This document shows, in pieces, positions 52,319-60,720 of a stretch of 64,000 bases of DNA; position 1 is the stretch's first letter, and each line of letters begins with the position of its first letter. The notes below the pieces were generated by a model. That model was given only the letters and a program-made list of their open reading frames with translations, did no database searches and was not told the DNA's origin. Made by a program: the position numbers and the translations under genes. The DNA comes from BOG-908 sp963848205 (GTDB lineage Bacteria; Pseudomonadota; Alphaproteobacteria; Acetobacterales; Acetobacteraceae): contig CAWKCV010000003.1 in NCBI GenBank assembly GCA_963848205.1, forward strand, positions 558,001-622,000, read 5' to 3'.

Positions 52319-53653
52319 CTACTTCTTGAATACACGGGCGAAGATGGTGTCGATCTCGCGCAGATGCAGTTTGGGGTCCATGCTAGCCTGCAACAAAGCC
52401 GGCTCGATGCGGCCGGCAATCTCCGGATCGGCCGCGAGGTTTTCCGCAAAGCTGCGGTGCCCGTCCTGGCCGAGCGTGGTCCAGGTCGCCATGGCATTGC
52501 GTTGCACGATGCCATAGGCATCCTCACGGCTGATGCCTGCACGCGCCAGCGCCAGCAACACCTCGCCGCTATGCACCACGCCGCCGAGCAACTCCAGGTT
52601 GGTCAGCATTCTCTCAGGATAGGCCAACAACTTCTCCATCATGCCGGTCAGGCGTGCGAGCGCGAAATCGAGCGTGATCGTTGCATCGGGACAGATCGCA
52701 CGCTCCACGCTGGAATGGCTGATATCCCGCTCATGCCATAACGCAACATTCTCCAGCGCCGGCATGCACGCCCCGCGAACGATGCGGGCAAGCCCAGTCA
52801 AGTTCTCGCTCAGCACCGGATTGCGCTTGTGCGGCATCGCGGAGCTACCCTTCTGGCCGGGATGGAAAAACTCCTCCGCCTCGCGCACTTCGGAACGTTG
52901 CAGATGCCGTACTTCCGTTGCCAGCCGTTCGATGCCGCTGGCGGTCACCGCCAATGTGCAGAAAAACGCCGCATGCCGGTCGCGCGGTATCACCTGCGTG
53001 GAGACCGGCTCCGGCACCAGGCCGAGTGCGGCGGCCACATGCGCTTCCACCCGCGGGTCGGCATGCGCGAACGTGCCGACCGCGCCGCTGATCGCACATG
53101 TCGCGATCTCCGCACGTGCCGTAACCAGACGCGCACGGTTGCGCGCGAACTCCGCGTAATATCCGGCCAGCTTCAATCCGAACGTGGTGGGCTCTGCGTG
53201 GATGCCGTGGCTACGCCCGATCGTCAGCGTATATTTATGTTCCTGCGCGCGACGCTCCAAAACATCCAGCAGCTCGTCGATATCGGCGAGCAGAATGTCG
53301 GCGGCTTGCGTCAGCTGCACGGCCAGGCACGTATCGAGCACGTCGCTGCTCGTCATGCCAAGATGCACGAAGCGGCTGTCAGGCCCGATCTTCTCGGCAA
53401 GCCACGTCAGGAAGGCGATCACATCGTGCCGCGTCTCGCGCTCGATCTCGTCGATGCGCGCGATATCGGCAGGCCCGATGGCCTCCAACGCCGGCCCGCC
53501 CGCCTCGCGTATGTGGCGTGCCGCCTCGGCGGGAATCTGGCCCAACTCGGCCATGGCGTCGGCGGCGAGCAACTCGATCTGGAACCAGATGCGGTAGCGG
53601 TTTTCGGGCGACCAGATGGCGACCATGGGCGGGCGGGCGTAGCGGGGGATCAT
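52319..53653 (-). CDS. purB: Adenylosuccinate lyase
   Basis: The 444-residue protein starts MIPRYARPPMVAIWSPENRY at ATG 53653, six bases after GGAG. It contains HLGMTSSDVLDTCLAVQL, the catalytic-His region SHGIHAEPTTFG and the fumarase/aspartase signature GSSAMPHKRNP. It performs two fumarate-releasing steps in purine synthesis. The open frame extends to 54076 through a repeat and over the divergent membrane-protein gene; that 141-residue extension is not real. Confidence 0.96.
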   Translation of the reverse strand: MIPRYARPPMVAIWSPENRYRIWFQIELLAADAMAELGQIPAEAARHIREAGGPALEAIGPADIARIDEIERETRHDVIAFLTWLAEKIGPDSRFVHLGMTSSDVLDTCLAVQLTQAADILLADIDELLDVLERRAQEHKYTLTIGRSHGIHAEPTTFGLKLAGYYAEFARNRARLVTARAEIATCAISGAVGTFAHADPRVEAHVAAALGLVPEPVSTQVIPRDRHAAFFCTLAVTASGIERLATEVRHLQRSEVREAEEFFHPGQKGSSAMPHKRNPVLSENLTGLARIVRGACMPALENVALWHERDISHSSVERAICPDATITLDFALARLTGMMEKLLAYPERMLTNLELLGGVVHSGEVLLALARAGISREDAYGIVQRNAMATWTTLGQDGHRSFAENLAADPEIAGRIEPALLQASMDPKLHLREIDTIFARVFKK

Positions 53654-53669
53654 CGGGGGCTCCAAAGCA

Positions 53670-53714
53670 GGGAAGGCCTTCTTTTTCTGAAGAAAAGAAG
53701 CAAAAGGCTTTGTT
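53670..53714 (+). repeat. Interspersed hairpin repeat, copy 9
   Basis: GGAAGGC, then CTTCTTTTTCT and AGAAAAGAAG arms, then CAAAAGGCTTTG, between the divergent purB and YjbE-type genes. The rest of this 150-bp gap shows no manganese-riboswitch-like element. Confidence 0.75.
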
Positions 53715-53803
53715 CTCGCGGTCGGGGACACCGGGGTAGGCAGCTTGCCTTGCCCGCTGCCGCGTGATGCATAGGGCACCCGGCCCAGGAACGCACGAGC
53801 ACA

Positions 53804-54394
53804 ATGATCGCCTATTTGCTTGCGTTGGCCCAGGTGCTGCTCATCGACATCACGCTGGCCGGCGACAATGCCGTAGTTGTCGCACTCGCCGTCGCCGGGC
53901 TTCCGGCGCGGGTGAAAAGACGCGCCATACTGGCGGGCCTTGGGGCCGCTACCCTCATCCGCCTTGCACTTTCGGCCGTCGCCATCAAGCTGCTGCATCT
54001 GATCGGGCTGACGCTGGCGGGCGGGCTGCTGCTGCTGTGGGTTTGCTGGAAAATGTATCGCGAGTTGCGCACGCATCCGCCCACCGCGGGGGATGCGGCG
54101 CCTCAGAAAACATTAGGCCAGGCGATCCGCCAAATCGTTGTCGCCGACCTGTCGATGAGCCTGGACAACGTTTTGGCCGTGGCAGGCGCCGCGCACGGCC
54201 GCTTCTGGGTCATGGCCGGCGGGCTCGGCCTGTCGATCGTGCTGATGGCGGCCGCCGCGAACCTGCTCGCCTCGCTGCTCGCCCGGCATCGCTGGGTCGG
54301 CTGGCTCGGGTTGGCGGCCGTGCTCTACGTATCGGGCGACATGATCGTACGCGGCTGGGCACAGGTCCGCCCCGTCCTGCCAGTTCTTTGGTAA
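53804..54394 (+). CDS. TerC/YjbE-family membrane protein
   Basis: The 196-residue protein has six or so membrane segments and two acidic repeats, ITLAGDNAVVVALA and SMSLDNVLAVAGAA, placed symmetrically as in TerC/YjbE proteins, which export manganese or other metal ions. A polar loop (residues 90-107) joins the halves. ATG 53804 is 150 bp from the divergent purB. A perfect hairpin terminator follows the stop. Confidence 0.88.
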   Translation: MIAYLLALAQVLLIDITLAGDNAVVVALAVAGLPARVKRRAILAGLGAATLIRLALSAVAIKLLHLIGLTLAGGLLLLWVCWKMYRELRTHPPTAGDAAPQKTLGQAIRQIVVADLSMSLDNVLAVAGAAHGRFWVMAGGLGLSIVLMAAAANLLASLLARHRWVGWLGLAAVLYVSGDMIVRGWAQVRPVLPVLW

Positions 54395-54398
54395 CAAA

Positions 54399-54422
54399 AA
54401 AGGCGCTCTCGCGAGCGCCTTT
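54399..54422. terminator. Bidirectional intrinsic terminator
   Basis: AAAGGCGCTC and GAGCGCCTTT form a ten-base-pair stem around TCGC (counting the A-T ends), with an A-run before and a T-run after. It lies between the convergent YjbE-type and beta-roll genes. Confidence 0.9.
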
Positions 54423-54444
54423 CCGTCCGGTGTCGTCGAATTTC

Positions 54445-55749
54445 TCAGATGAAATTCGAAGCCGTGATGTTCGTGGTGTTGAGGAACTCGATACTAAGCC
54501 CGTTCGACGCATCGTTGATGAACGTGTTGCCGCCCGACACGGTGGCATCCTGCGCCAGCAGAGTGGAGCCGGTGATCGACCCGGCATTCTGCAGCTGGAT
54601 GAAGTCCGTGCTGGCGTTGAAGCCCGTGACGACATCGGTGCCGGTGAACGTATCGGCCAGATTAAGGCCATAGGTGGTCGCACCCGTGCCTTCGAACACT
54701 TGGGCGCTGCCAGTGCCATACTGGATGAAGTCGGTGCTCGATCCGCCAGTGAACGTGTCGCTGCCTGCGCCGAGGAACACGGTCGTGCTCCCAGTGCCGG
54801 TGCTGCCGAACAGCGTGTCGTTGGAGTTGCTGCTCGTGGAGGCGACCAGTTCCGAACTCCCGCTGCCTGCCACCAGTTCGTTGCTCGTGCCTGCGCCAAC
54901 CAACGTCGCGTTGCCGCCGCCGGCGACGAGAACGTTCGAGCCGCCGTTGCCGCCATAGGCAAGCAGGTTGCTGCCACCGCCGAAGACGGTGACCGCGCCG
55001 GTATCGCCGAACACGCTCAGCGAACCGCCGCCGCTTGCAGCTCCGGTGATCGTCGCCGCGCCGCCGTCGCCGAAATACGTCAGCGCACCTGCACCGCCAT
55101 ACACCTGCGCCGTGCCAGCGCCATCCACCGTCGTGCTGCCCGAACCGGCATAGACGGTATCGGTGCCCTCATTGGCGACATAAGTGTTGCCGCTGCCAAG
55201 GAAGATGCTGTTGTTGCCGAGGCCCGCGGCCACGCTCGCCATGCCTGCGGAGATAGCGATGACGTTGCCGGCGCCATCCGTCGGCGCAGCCGCGAGCGTC
55301 GCGTCCGATGTGGCGGCGGATTGCAGGCCGGCGACGACGACATAGGTGCCGGTGGCTGAACCGGCCGCGAACGTGTTGCCATTGCCGGTGAACAACGCGT
55401 CCTGAGCGCCGGCGCCGGCGTAGAATGTCTGGCCGGCCGCGTCCCCCTGATAGACGAGCACGTTGTCGGTCGCACCCGGCATCGTGTCGACAGTCGGCGA
55501 TGCGCTATCGATGACCGGTGAGGTGTCATTGTGGTTTTCGATGTAGTTCACGCCGGCGGGCACAAACAGGTTCGCATCCGCTGACGTCCCGGAGACGGTG
55601 GCGATATCGACGTAGGTGCCGAGCGTGATGCTGCCGGCGAGCGACGCGTTCGTGCCGTCGGAATTGATGGTGTTGAAGAATGAAAGCGTGTTGACCGCAT
55701 TGGCCGCCTCTTGGCGAACCAGGTCGGCCGGTGTGAGTGTGCCTGACAT
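54445..55749 (-). CDS. Beta-roll repeat surface protein (RTX-like)
   Basis: The 434-residue protein lacks a signal peptide. After a 70-residue N-terminus (MSGTLTPADLVRQEAANAVN) come many Gly/Asn/Ser-rich nine-residue-like repeats (GNGNTFAAGSATG, GSGNTYVANEGTDTVYAGSG, GAGSDTFTGGSSTDFIQYG). It ends in TGFNASTDFIQLQNAGS, which resembles the end of type I secretion substrates. It starts 21 bp after the ferritin-like gene, on the same strand, so the two are probably co-expressed at the cell surface. Calcium binding is likely but the classical GGxGxD is degenerate. Confidence 0.75.
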   Translation of the reverse strand: MSGTLTPADLVRQEAANAVNTLSFFNTINSDGTNASLAGSITLGTYVDIATVSGTSADANLFVPAGVNYIENHNDTSPVIDSASPTVDTMPGATDNVLVYQGDAAGQTFYAGAGAQDALFTGNGNTFAAGSATGTYVVVAGLQSAATSDATLAAAPTDGAGNVIAISAGMASVAAGLGNNSIFLGSGNTYVANEGTDTVYAGSGSTTVDGAGTAQVYGGAGALTYFGDGGAATITGAASGGGSLSVFGDTGAVTVFGGGSNLLAYGGNGGSNVLVAGGGNATLVGAGTSNELVAGSGSSELVASTSSNSNDTLFGSTGTGSTTVFLGAGSDTFTGGSSTDFIQYGTGSAQVFEGTGATTYGLNLADTFTGTDVVTGFNASTDFIQLQNAGSITGSTLLAQDATVSGGNTFINDASNGLSIEFLNTTNITASNFI

Positions 55750-55770
55750 ATTCTGTGCTCCTGACCTTGA

Positions 55771-56700
55771 TTAACCGGCGCTGCTGTGGATGGCGCCGTT
55801 GACGCCGTTCGGGAAGAAGCCGCCCGCGGTGGAGCTTTGGCCGAGATAGACGACGTTGAGCACCTGCGAGGTGGTGCGGACGTAAGCCAGCGCATTCGCG
55901 TCGGCATCGACGAACGCCGCCTGGCCGGAATTGGTCAGCACGCCGTGATCGTCGGCGGCCACGTTGGTGCCCGGACCCGTGCCGGACGCCTTGGCGCGCA
56001 ATGCGGCGATCTTGTCGGTCTGTGCACCGAACCCGCCCTGATAGAGGCGCGTACGGATGGAGCCGGCATGATAGGCTTCGACCGCCAGGATCTGTGCCGC
56101 AACCTGCAGGTAGGTTTTGCTGGTGATCAGCGGTGCCGCACCGCCATAGGCGCTCACGCCGACGTCTTCGAAAATGAACGCGCCGAGCAGGAAGTCATTC
56201 TCGTTGGCGAAAGGGTTGAACGTCTGGCCAGCAGAAATCAGCCCGGCTGCAATCGCTGCATTGGTGAAGCTGGTGCTGAGATCGATCGTCGGCTCGGCGG
56301 TTACGGTGTAGCCGGCCGTGGCCAGCGCGTTGCGCAGCAGCAGCACATGGGCGCGTTCGTCCTCGGCAATCTCCAGCGCAAGCTGATAGGATTGACGAGA
56401 TTGAAACGCGACCTTACTGCCGCCCGAGACCGTCCCTTGTGTGCCCGAGCCGTTGCCGCTGCCGCTGAGCGGGACGCCGGCTTGCATCAGGCCAGTGCCG
56501 AAAACCGCGCGCGAGTAGAACTCGCCTTCGAGGTATTCCAGCTGCAAGGCGAAGTTGAGAATGTCGGGGTCGATATTGGAGGCGGCCTGCGCGGCACTCG
56601 CCCCTGTGGTCTTCATCATGAAAGCGGTGGCGACAGCGCCCATGCTCGCATTGCGCATGAGCTTGCGGCGCTCAAGCAGGTTGGTCCAGGACAAATCCAT
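55771..56700 (-). CDS. Exported ferritin-like domain protein
   Basis: The 309-residue protein has an N-terminal export segment (RRKLMRNASMGAVATAFMMK, possibly Tat-like but not a strict twin-Arg motif) followed by a four-helix ferritin-like domain (Ferritin_2, desiccation-related PCC13-62 type): LNFALQLEYLEGEFYSRA with E55 and E58, LALEIAEDERAHVLLLRNAL, and ILAVEAYHAGSIRTRL. These E/ExxH sets are plausible di-iron ligands. Long loops rich in Gly and Thr separate the helices. It precedes the beta-roll gene by 21 bp. A metal, stress or envelope role is inferred, not shown. Confidence 0.82.
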   Translation of the reverse strand: MDLSWTNLLERRKLMRNASMGAVATAFMMKTTGASAAQAASNIDPDILNFALQLEYLEGEFYSRAVFGTGLMQAGVPLSGSGNGSGTQGTVSGGSKVAFQSRQSYQLALEIAEDERAHVLLLRNALATAGYTVTAEPTIDLSTSFTNAAIAAGLISAGQTFNPFANENDFLLGAFIFEDVGVSAYGGAAPLITSKTYLQVAAQILAVEAYHAGSIRTRLYQGGFGAQTDKIAALRAKASGTGPGTNVAADDHGVLTNSGQAAFVDADANALAYVRTTSQVLNVVYLGQSSTAGGFFPNGVNGAIHSSAG

Positions 56701-56885
56701 TTGGTTAATGCTCCTTGGCGGATGCGATCCCCGCGCGTGCGGAAAAAAACCGCTGGGGACGCGACTACAAGCCGCCCGGCAGATACGCGGCTACCGCGCC
56801 GGAGATGCGCGGGTGCCGATCATGTTACATAAAATTACGTGAATTCAGATGAGGTTGTTCGCGCGAGGCGTGCATGGCGCGTCCA

Positions 56886-57215
56886 TCACAGCAGGCGCGT
56901 GCCCGCCGGCGTCTCTGTCCCAAGCAGCCGGTTACCGACGGCGTCGAGCAGCTTGAGAGCTGACACGCCTGCGGGCCCCAAACCCTCGACCTGTTCGAGG
57001 GAAGCTGGTGGTGCCGCAAGAACCGCCGCGAGATCGCCGAATTTCGCGATCAGGCGATCCGCCACGGGTTTGGTGTCCACCCGCGGCAAGGCCAGAAACA
57101 AGGCCATTTCAAGCAATTCCCGATCGTCGAGCGCGTCCGCTCCGCCACGGAGCAATCTGGCCCGCATGCGGGCCCGGTGATGGGCCCGGGAAGCCGGTGG
57201 GTACGTGTCGGCCAA
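56886..57215 (-). pseudogene. radC: Truncated RadC (UPF0758 N-terminal domain only)
   Basis: The 109-residue frame matches the N-terminal helix-hairpin-helix part of RadC: HHRARMRARLLRGGADALDD, RELLEMALFLALPRVDTKPV and LEQVEGLGPAGVSALKLLDA. It stops where the JAB/MPN metalloprotease-like domain (about 120 residues, HxHxSGDP) should begin, and no such domain follows. The first in-frame start is TTG 57215 without a ribosome site. It lies 40 bp after map, the usual position of full-length radC in relatives as I recall. It is probably a remnant, less likely a working stand-alone domain. Confidence 0.7.
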
Positions 57216-57255
57216 CGTCAGAAAGCGCGACGCATCGTCGCAAGCCTCCGGCCGC

Positions 57256-58050
57256 TCACTTGGGTTGGTGCAGTCCCATCGGCGATACGGTGAATATCTC
57301 GCATCCCTCCTCGGTCACCCCGATCATATGCTCGAACTGGGCTGAGAGACTTCTGTCGCGCGTCACCGCGGTCCACCCGTCGTCAAGCACCTTCACCTCC
57401 GGACGGCCGGCATTGACCATTGGCTCGATGGTAAAGAACATGCCGGGACGCAACGCAGGACCTTCTCCGCGCCGGCCGAAATGCAGCACGTTGGGGGCGG
57501 CATGGAATGTCCGGCCAATCCCGTGCCCGCAAAAATCACGCACCACGCTGAAGCGATTGGCTTCGACGAAGGTCTGGATCGCATAGCCGACATCGCCCAG
57601 CGTCGCACCGGGCACCACGGCGGCCACACCCTTCATCAACGATCTGTAGGTGATATCGACCAGGTTGCGCGCCCGTGTGGACATCGCGCCTGCGGCATAC
57701 ATGCGGCTGGTGTCGCCATGCCAGCCATCCAGGATGACGGTCACGTCCACGTTGACGATATCGCCATCCACCAGCTTCCGCTCGCCGGGAATGCCGTGGC
57801 AGACGACATGATTGATGCTGGTGCAGATGGACTTCGGGAAGCCCCGGTAATTCAGCGGGGCAGGGATCGCGTTCCGGCTCACGATGAACTCGTGGCATAG
57901 CTCGTCGAGTTCGCCGGTCGTGACGCCAGGGCGGACATACGGCGTGATCATGTCCAGCGTTTCCGCCGCCAGCCGCCCGGCCGCGCGCATTCCGGCGAAA
58001 TCGGCCTCGCCATGAATGATGATGCGCCTTGACTCGGTGCCGCCGTCCAT
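57256..58050 (-). CDS. map: Type I methionine aminopeptidase
   Basis: The 264-residue protein has a full type I map pattern: CTSINHVVCHGIPGERKLVD, metal ligands in NVDVTVILDGWHGDTSRMY, the His in CGHGIGRTFH, and Glu ligands in FTIEPMVNAG and FEHMIGVTEEG. It removes the initiator methionine from nascent proteins. ATG 58050 follows AAGGGAAG at good spacing. Confidence 0.96.
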   Translation of the reverse strand: MDGGTESRRIIIHGEADFAGMRAAGRLAAETLDMITPYVRPGVTTGELDELCHEFIVSRNAIPAPLNYRGFPKSICTSINHVVCHGIPGERKLVDGDIVNVDVTVILDGWHGDTSRMYAAGAMSTRARNLVDITYRSLMKGVAAVVPGATLGDVGYAIQTFVEANRFSVVRDFCGHGIGRTFHAAPNVLHFGRRGEGPALRPGMFFTIEPMVNAGRPEVKVLDDGWTAVTRDRSLSAQFEHMIGVTEEGCEIFTVSPMGLHQPK

Positions 58051-58106
58051 CTGCTTCCCTTGGATTACAGTTTCGGGAAGATGCGACCCTGAGCTTTGAG
58101 ACGCAA

Positions 58107-58156
58107 GAAGGAAGCAAGCGGTTCTTTTTTGAAAAACGGGACCAACAAACTTTTGC
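58107..58156 (+). repeat. Interspersed hairpin repeat, copy 10
   Basis: AAGGAAGCAAGC, then GGTTCTTTTTT and AAAAACGGGACC arms with mismatches, then AACAAACTTTTGC, between map and the second carboxypeptidase. The arms have drifted from the consensus. Confidence 0.7.
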
Positions 58157-58160
58157 TAAT

Positions 58161-59282
58161 TCAGGTTTTCCGTTTGTCGCGCGTCTGGAAAGCGCAACCA
58201 TGGTGGCTCGGCCTGCTCGAGCAGGCCGCCAGGGCGGTGCTGTGGGCCACGCTGCCATGGACGTGGGCGACGGCCAGGGTTGCGTGCACCTGCGCGGCCT
58301 TGCCGGCCGGCGCGCGCGCGTGGCGGCCGCGCGGGAGATATGCGGCGTAATGTACGCCGCCGGCAGGCAGCGTCGAGGCCTCGGCACTCGCGATGAGGCT
58401 GGGCATCCGGAACCGCGGCGCGGCATGGCGCGCAACCGGCACACCCATTTGGGTGAACCCGTCATCGAGCAGCATCGTCATGTGCACGTCGCGCTCCGGG
58501 TTGGAGCGGGCGCCCATCACGACACCCACGAGCCGAACGCCGCCCCGCATGGCCGAGGTCACCAGATTGTGGCCAGCCGCCTGCGTATAACCCGTCTTCA
58601 ACCCATCGGCGCCTTCATAGGCTTGCAGCATGCGGTCGTGATTGGGAATCGCACGGCCGTGGAAGTAGAACACCGGCTCGCTGAAATAATGGTAGAAATT
58701 CGGAAAATCGACGATCAGGTGATGCGCCAGCAGTGCCAGATCCCGCGCCGTGGTCGTCTGCTGCGGGTCCGGCAGTCCGGACGCATTTCGGAACGTGCTG
58801 TTCGTCATGCCCAGGGCGCGTGCGCGCAGCGTCATCAGCTGGGCAAACCGGTCCTCGTCGCCACCCACCAGTTCGCCCAAGGCACACGCAGCGTCGTTGG
58901 CCGACTTGGTCACGATCGCCAGGATCGCGTCGCTGACGGTGAGATAGGTGCCCGGGAGGAGCCCCAGCTTCGACGGTTCCATCGAAGCCGCATGGCCGGA
59001 AACCGGCACGGTCTGGCCGAGTGCGATCTTGTGGTCGCGCAGCGCTTCGAATGCCACGTAGAGGGTCATGAGCTTGGTCAGGCTGGCCGGATAACGCAGC
59101 GAGTCGGCATTGGCCGCTTCGAGCACCCGCCCGCTCTCGTTATCGACGATCACCGAGCTGTAGCGCGCCGATCCGATCTGCGCCTGTGCGCGACCAGCAA
59201 GGCCGAGCATCGCAGCAAACATAACGGCCCAAAGGCCGGCTCGCTGCCATGTTGCGGAGCGGCGGCGCACGACGGACGCCAT
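58161..59282 (-). CDS. D-alanyl-D-alanine carboxypeptidase (second copy)
   Basis: The 373-residue product has a signal peptide (residues 1-34, ending RAQAQ) and S11 motifs S67-L-T-K70, SAND (IVTKSANDAACALG) and KTG (GADGLKTGYTQAAG). After the catalytic domain it keeps an Ala/His/Arg-rich tail of about 100 residues rather than the usual PBP5 C-terminal beta domain. ATG 59282 gives the best signal; the 22-residue upstream extension is unnecessary. It is divergent from the phasin gene. Confidence 0.9.
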   Translation of the reverse strand: MASVVRRRSATWQRAGLWAVMFAAMLGLAGRAQAQIGSARYSSVIVDNESGRVLEAANADSLRYPASLTKLMTLYVAFEALRDHKIALGQTVPVSGHAASMEPSKLGLLPGTYLTVSDAILAIVTKSANDAACALGELVGGDEDRFAQLMTLRARALGMTNSTFRNASGLPDPQQTTTARDLALLAHHLIVDFPNFYHYFSEPVFYFHGRAIPNHDRMLQAYEGADGLKTGYTQAAGHNLVTSAMRGGVRLVGVVMGARSNPERDVHMTMLLDDGFTQMGVPVARHAAPRFRMPSLIASAEASTLPAGGVHYAAYLPRGRHARAPAGKAAQVHATLAVAHVHGSVAHSTALAACSSRPSHHGCAFQTRDKRKT

Positions 59283-59450
59283 ATTCACACCATCCCTCAA
59301 TAACCTCACCCCTGGTTCTAACCGCCTGATTCCGCGCTTGTCCAGCATACTAGCGCCCGTTAAGGTTAATCGACTGTAAGTACAGCCGACAAACCCGCGG
59401 GCACGTCCCCGTTGCGTGGTCGCAACATCTTCGGACTACCCGAAGAAATT

Positions 59451-59465
59451 TTGTGCAGTGCACAA
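59451..59465. promoter_or_regulatory. PhaR-like palindromic box upstream of the phasin gene
   Basis: TTGTGCAGTGCACAA is a perfect 15-base palindrome made of TGCA cores, seven bases before a TTGACC -35-like element at 59473-59478. PhaR repressors of polyhydroxybutyrate metabolism bind TGC/GCA-rich sites before phasin genes, so this fits by context. Confidence 0.6.
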
Positions 59466-59506
59466 AAACTGCTTGACCGGTTGTATTCCGCAGCCTAACT
59501 AGCTGG

Positions 59507-59534
59507 TGCTGCACTGCACAATGCAGGTGCACAA
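59507..59534. promoter_or_regulatory. Second PhaR-like TGCA cluster in the phasin leader
   Basis: TGCTGCACTGCACA followed by ATGCAGGTGCACAA repeats the same TGCA half-sites downstream of the putative promoter. The rest of the 311-bp gap (59283-59593) between the divergent carboxypeptidase and phasin genes holds no gene. Confidence 0.55.
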
Positions 59535-59593
59535 ACAACGCAAGCGACGGTTCGCCGGTCTATGGAATCGTCCTCGGCACTGGAGCAAACACC

Positions 59594-60097
59594 ATGATCA
59601 CCAAGTCAAAGGCTATCGAAGCTGCCATCGGCGACGTCAAGAAGATGGAAGCTGTCACCCACGAGCGCGCCGTCGACGGCATCAAGCAAGGTGCGGCCAC
59701 CGCCGCTGCCGGCATGGAGCAGGCGCAGGTCAACATGAAAGAGGGCATGCAGCGCGTGATGAAGACCGCCGAGCAGATGTCGTCCTTCAGCCAGGGCAAC
59801 ATGGAAGCGCTGATGAAGTCCGGCCAGGTTCTGACCGCCGGCCTGACCGAGCTCTCCAAGCTGATGGCCGAGACGGCTCGCGCCAACATGGAAGAGACGA
59901 TGGCCACGTTCCGCGCGATGAGCACGGCCAAGTCGGTCAAGGAAGCGATGGAGCTGCAGACCAGCTTCGCCCGCACCTCGGTCGAGAAGGCGATGAGCGA
60001 AGGCAGCCGCATCACCGAGCATTCGCTCAAGCTCGCCGAGCAGGCGATGGCGCCGCTTTCGGCCCGTGTGAACGCAGCCGTCGAGACGTTCTCCTAA
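59594..60097 (+). CDS. phaP: Phasin family protein
   Basis: The 167-residue protein is almost wholly helical, Ala/Met/Lys-rich, and matches PHB granule-associated phasins: HERAVDGIKQGAATAAAGME, SSFSQGNMEALMKSGQVLTA, TELSKLMAETARANMEETMA and LQTSFARTSVEKAMSEGSRI. Phasins coat polyhydroxyalkanoate granules and limit their size. ATG 59594 follows GGAGCAAA. TGCA palindromes upstream suggest control by PhaR. A strong terminator follows, so it is monocistronic. Confidence 0.9.
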   Translation: MITKSKAIEAAIGDVKKMEAVTHERAVDGIKQGAATAAAGMEQAQVNMKEGMQRVMKTAEQMSSFSQGNMEALMKSGQVLTAGLTELSKLMAETARANMEETMATFRAMSTAKSVKEAMELQTSFARTSVEKAMSEGSRITEHSLKLAEQAMAPLSARVNAAVETFS

Positions 60098-60136
60098 CCA
60101 ACCGCCCCGGCGCTTTCGAGCGCCAGGCACGTCACG

Positions 60137-60164
60137 AAGGCCCGGGAGCAATCCCGGGCCTTTT
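60137..60164 (+). terminator. Intrinsic terminator of the phasin gene
   Basis: AAGGCCCGGG and CCCGGGCCTT form a ten-base-pair stem around AGCAAT, followed by TTTT, 39 bases after the phasin stop. Confidence 0.9.
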
Positions 60165-60263
60165 CGCTGTACCCTTTTCCTGAGAGCCGGCTTGCCGATA
60201 TTGTGCCCTCTGCCCCCCGATCGCGAGGGCCAAGTGCGGATCGGGTGCCAGGATGGTTCGAAG

Positions 60264-60590
60264 ATGAGCGACAACGACAAGCGTGGCGGCGAAGGCCCCA
60301 ACACCGGCGTAGTGGTCAAGGCGCGCCCGAAAACGCGCAAGCCTGCCATGTACAAGGTGCTTATGCTCAACGACGACTACACGCCGATGGAATTCGTCGT
60401 GCACGTGCTCGAGCGCTTCTTCCAGAAAACCCGCGAAGAGGCGACGCGCATCATGCTCCACGTGCATCGCCGCGGCGTGGGCGTCTGCGGCGTGTTCACC
60501 TATGAAGTGGCCGAGACGAAGGTGACGCAGGTGATGGACCTGGCGCGGCAGAACCAGCATCCGCTGCAGTGCACGATTGAGAAGGACTGA
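60264..60590 (+). CDS. clpS: ATP-dependent Clp protease adaptor ClpS
   Basis: The 108-residue protein has the ClpS core: YKVLMLNDDYTPMEFVVHVL (the NDDYTPMEFV N-degron pocket), RFFQKTREEATRIMLHVHRR and GVFTYEVAETKVTQVMDLA. It delivers N-end-rule substrates to ClpA, whose gene follows. I chose ATG 60264; the upstream 24-residue extension has no family match. A facing pair of hairpin repeats lies in the 270-bp gap between clpS and clpA. Confidence 0.94.
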   Translation: MSDNDKRGGEGPNTGVVVKARPKTRKPAMYKVLMLNDDYTPMEFVVHVLERFFQKTREEATRIMLHVHRRGVGVCGVFTYEVAETKVTQVMDLARQNQHPLQCTIEKD

Positions 60591-60637
60591 GGAAGCAGTC
60601 CTTCTTTTTGAAAAAAGGAGCAAGAAGCGTTTGCTCC
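60591..60637 (+). repeat. Interspersed hairpin repeat, copy 11
   Basis: GGAAGCAGT, then CCTTCTTTTT and AAAAAAGGAG arms, then CAAGAAGCGTTTGCTCC, directly at the clpS stop; it faces copy 12. Confidence 0.78.
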
Positions 60638-60680
60638 GCTATCGCGAGTTCAATGACTGGCTTCCGCCAGCGTTGGGAAA

Positions 60681-60720
60681 ATTCCGGTCCGTTTTTTCAA
60701 AAAAGGACTGCTTCTTTTCC
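60681..60720 (-). repeat. Interspersed hairpin repeat, copy 12 (inverted)
   Basis: TTCCGG, then TCCGTTTTTT and AAAAAAGGAC arms, then TGCTTCTTTTCC. It is the partner of copy 11 in the clpS-clpA gap, about 140 bp before the clpA start. Confidence 0.75.

Noticed and set aside
53654..53803. Manganese riboswitch before the TerC/YjbE-type gene
   Set aside because: The only structured element is interspersed repeat copy 9; no yybP-ykoY-like conserved loops are seen.
53654..54076. 141-residue N-terminal extension of purB
   Set aside because: It overlaps the divergent membrane-protein gene and a repeat. The internal ATG 53653 has a proper ribosome site and the family N-terminus.
53764..55359. 531-residue plus-strand open frame
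   Set aside because: It covers the YjbE-type gene, a strong terminator and the beta-roll gene in the wrong frame, and has no family features.
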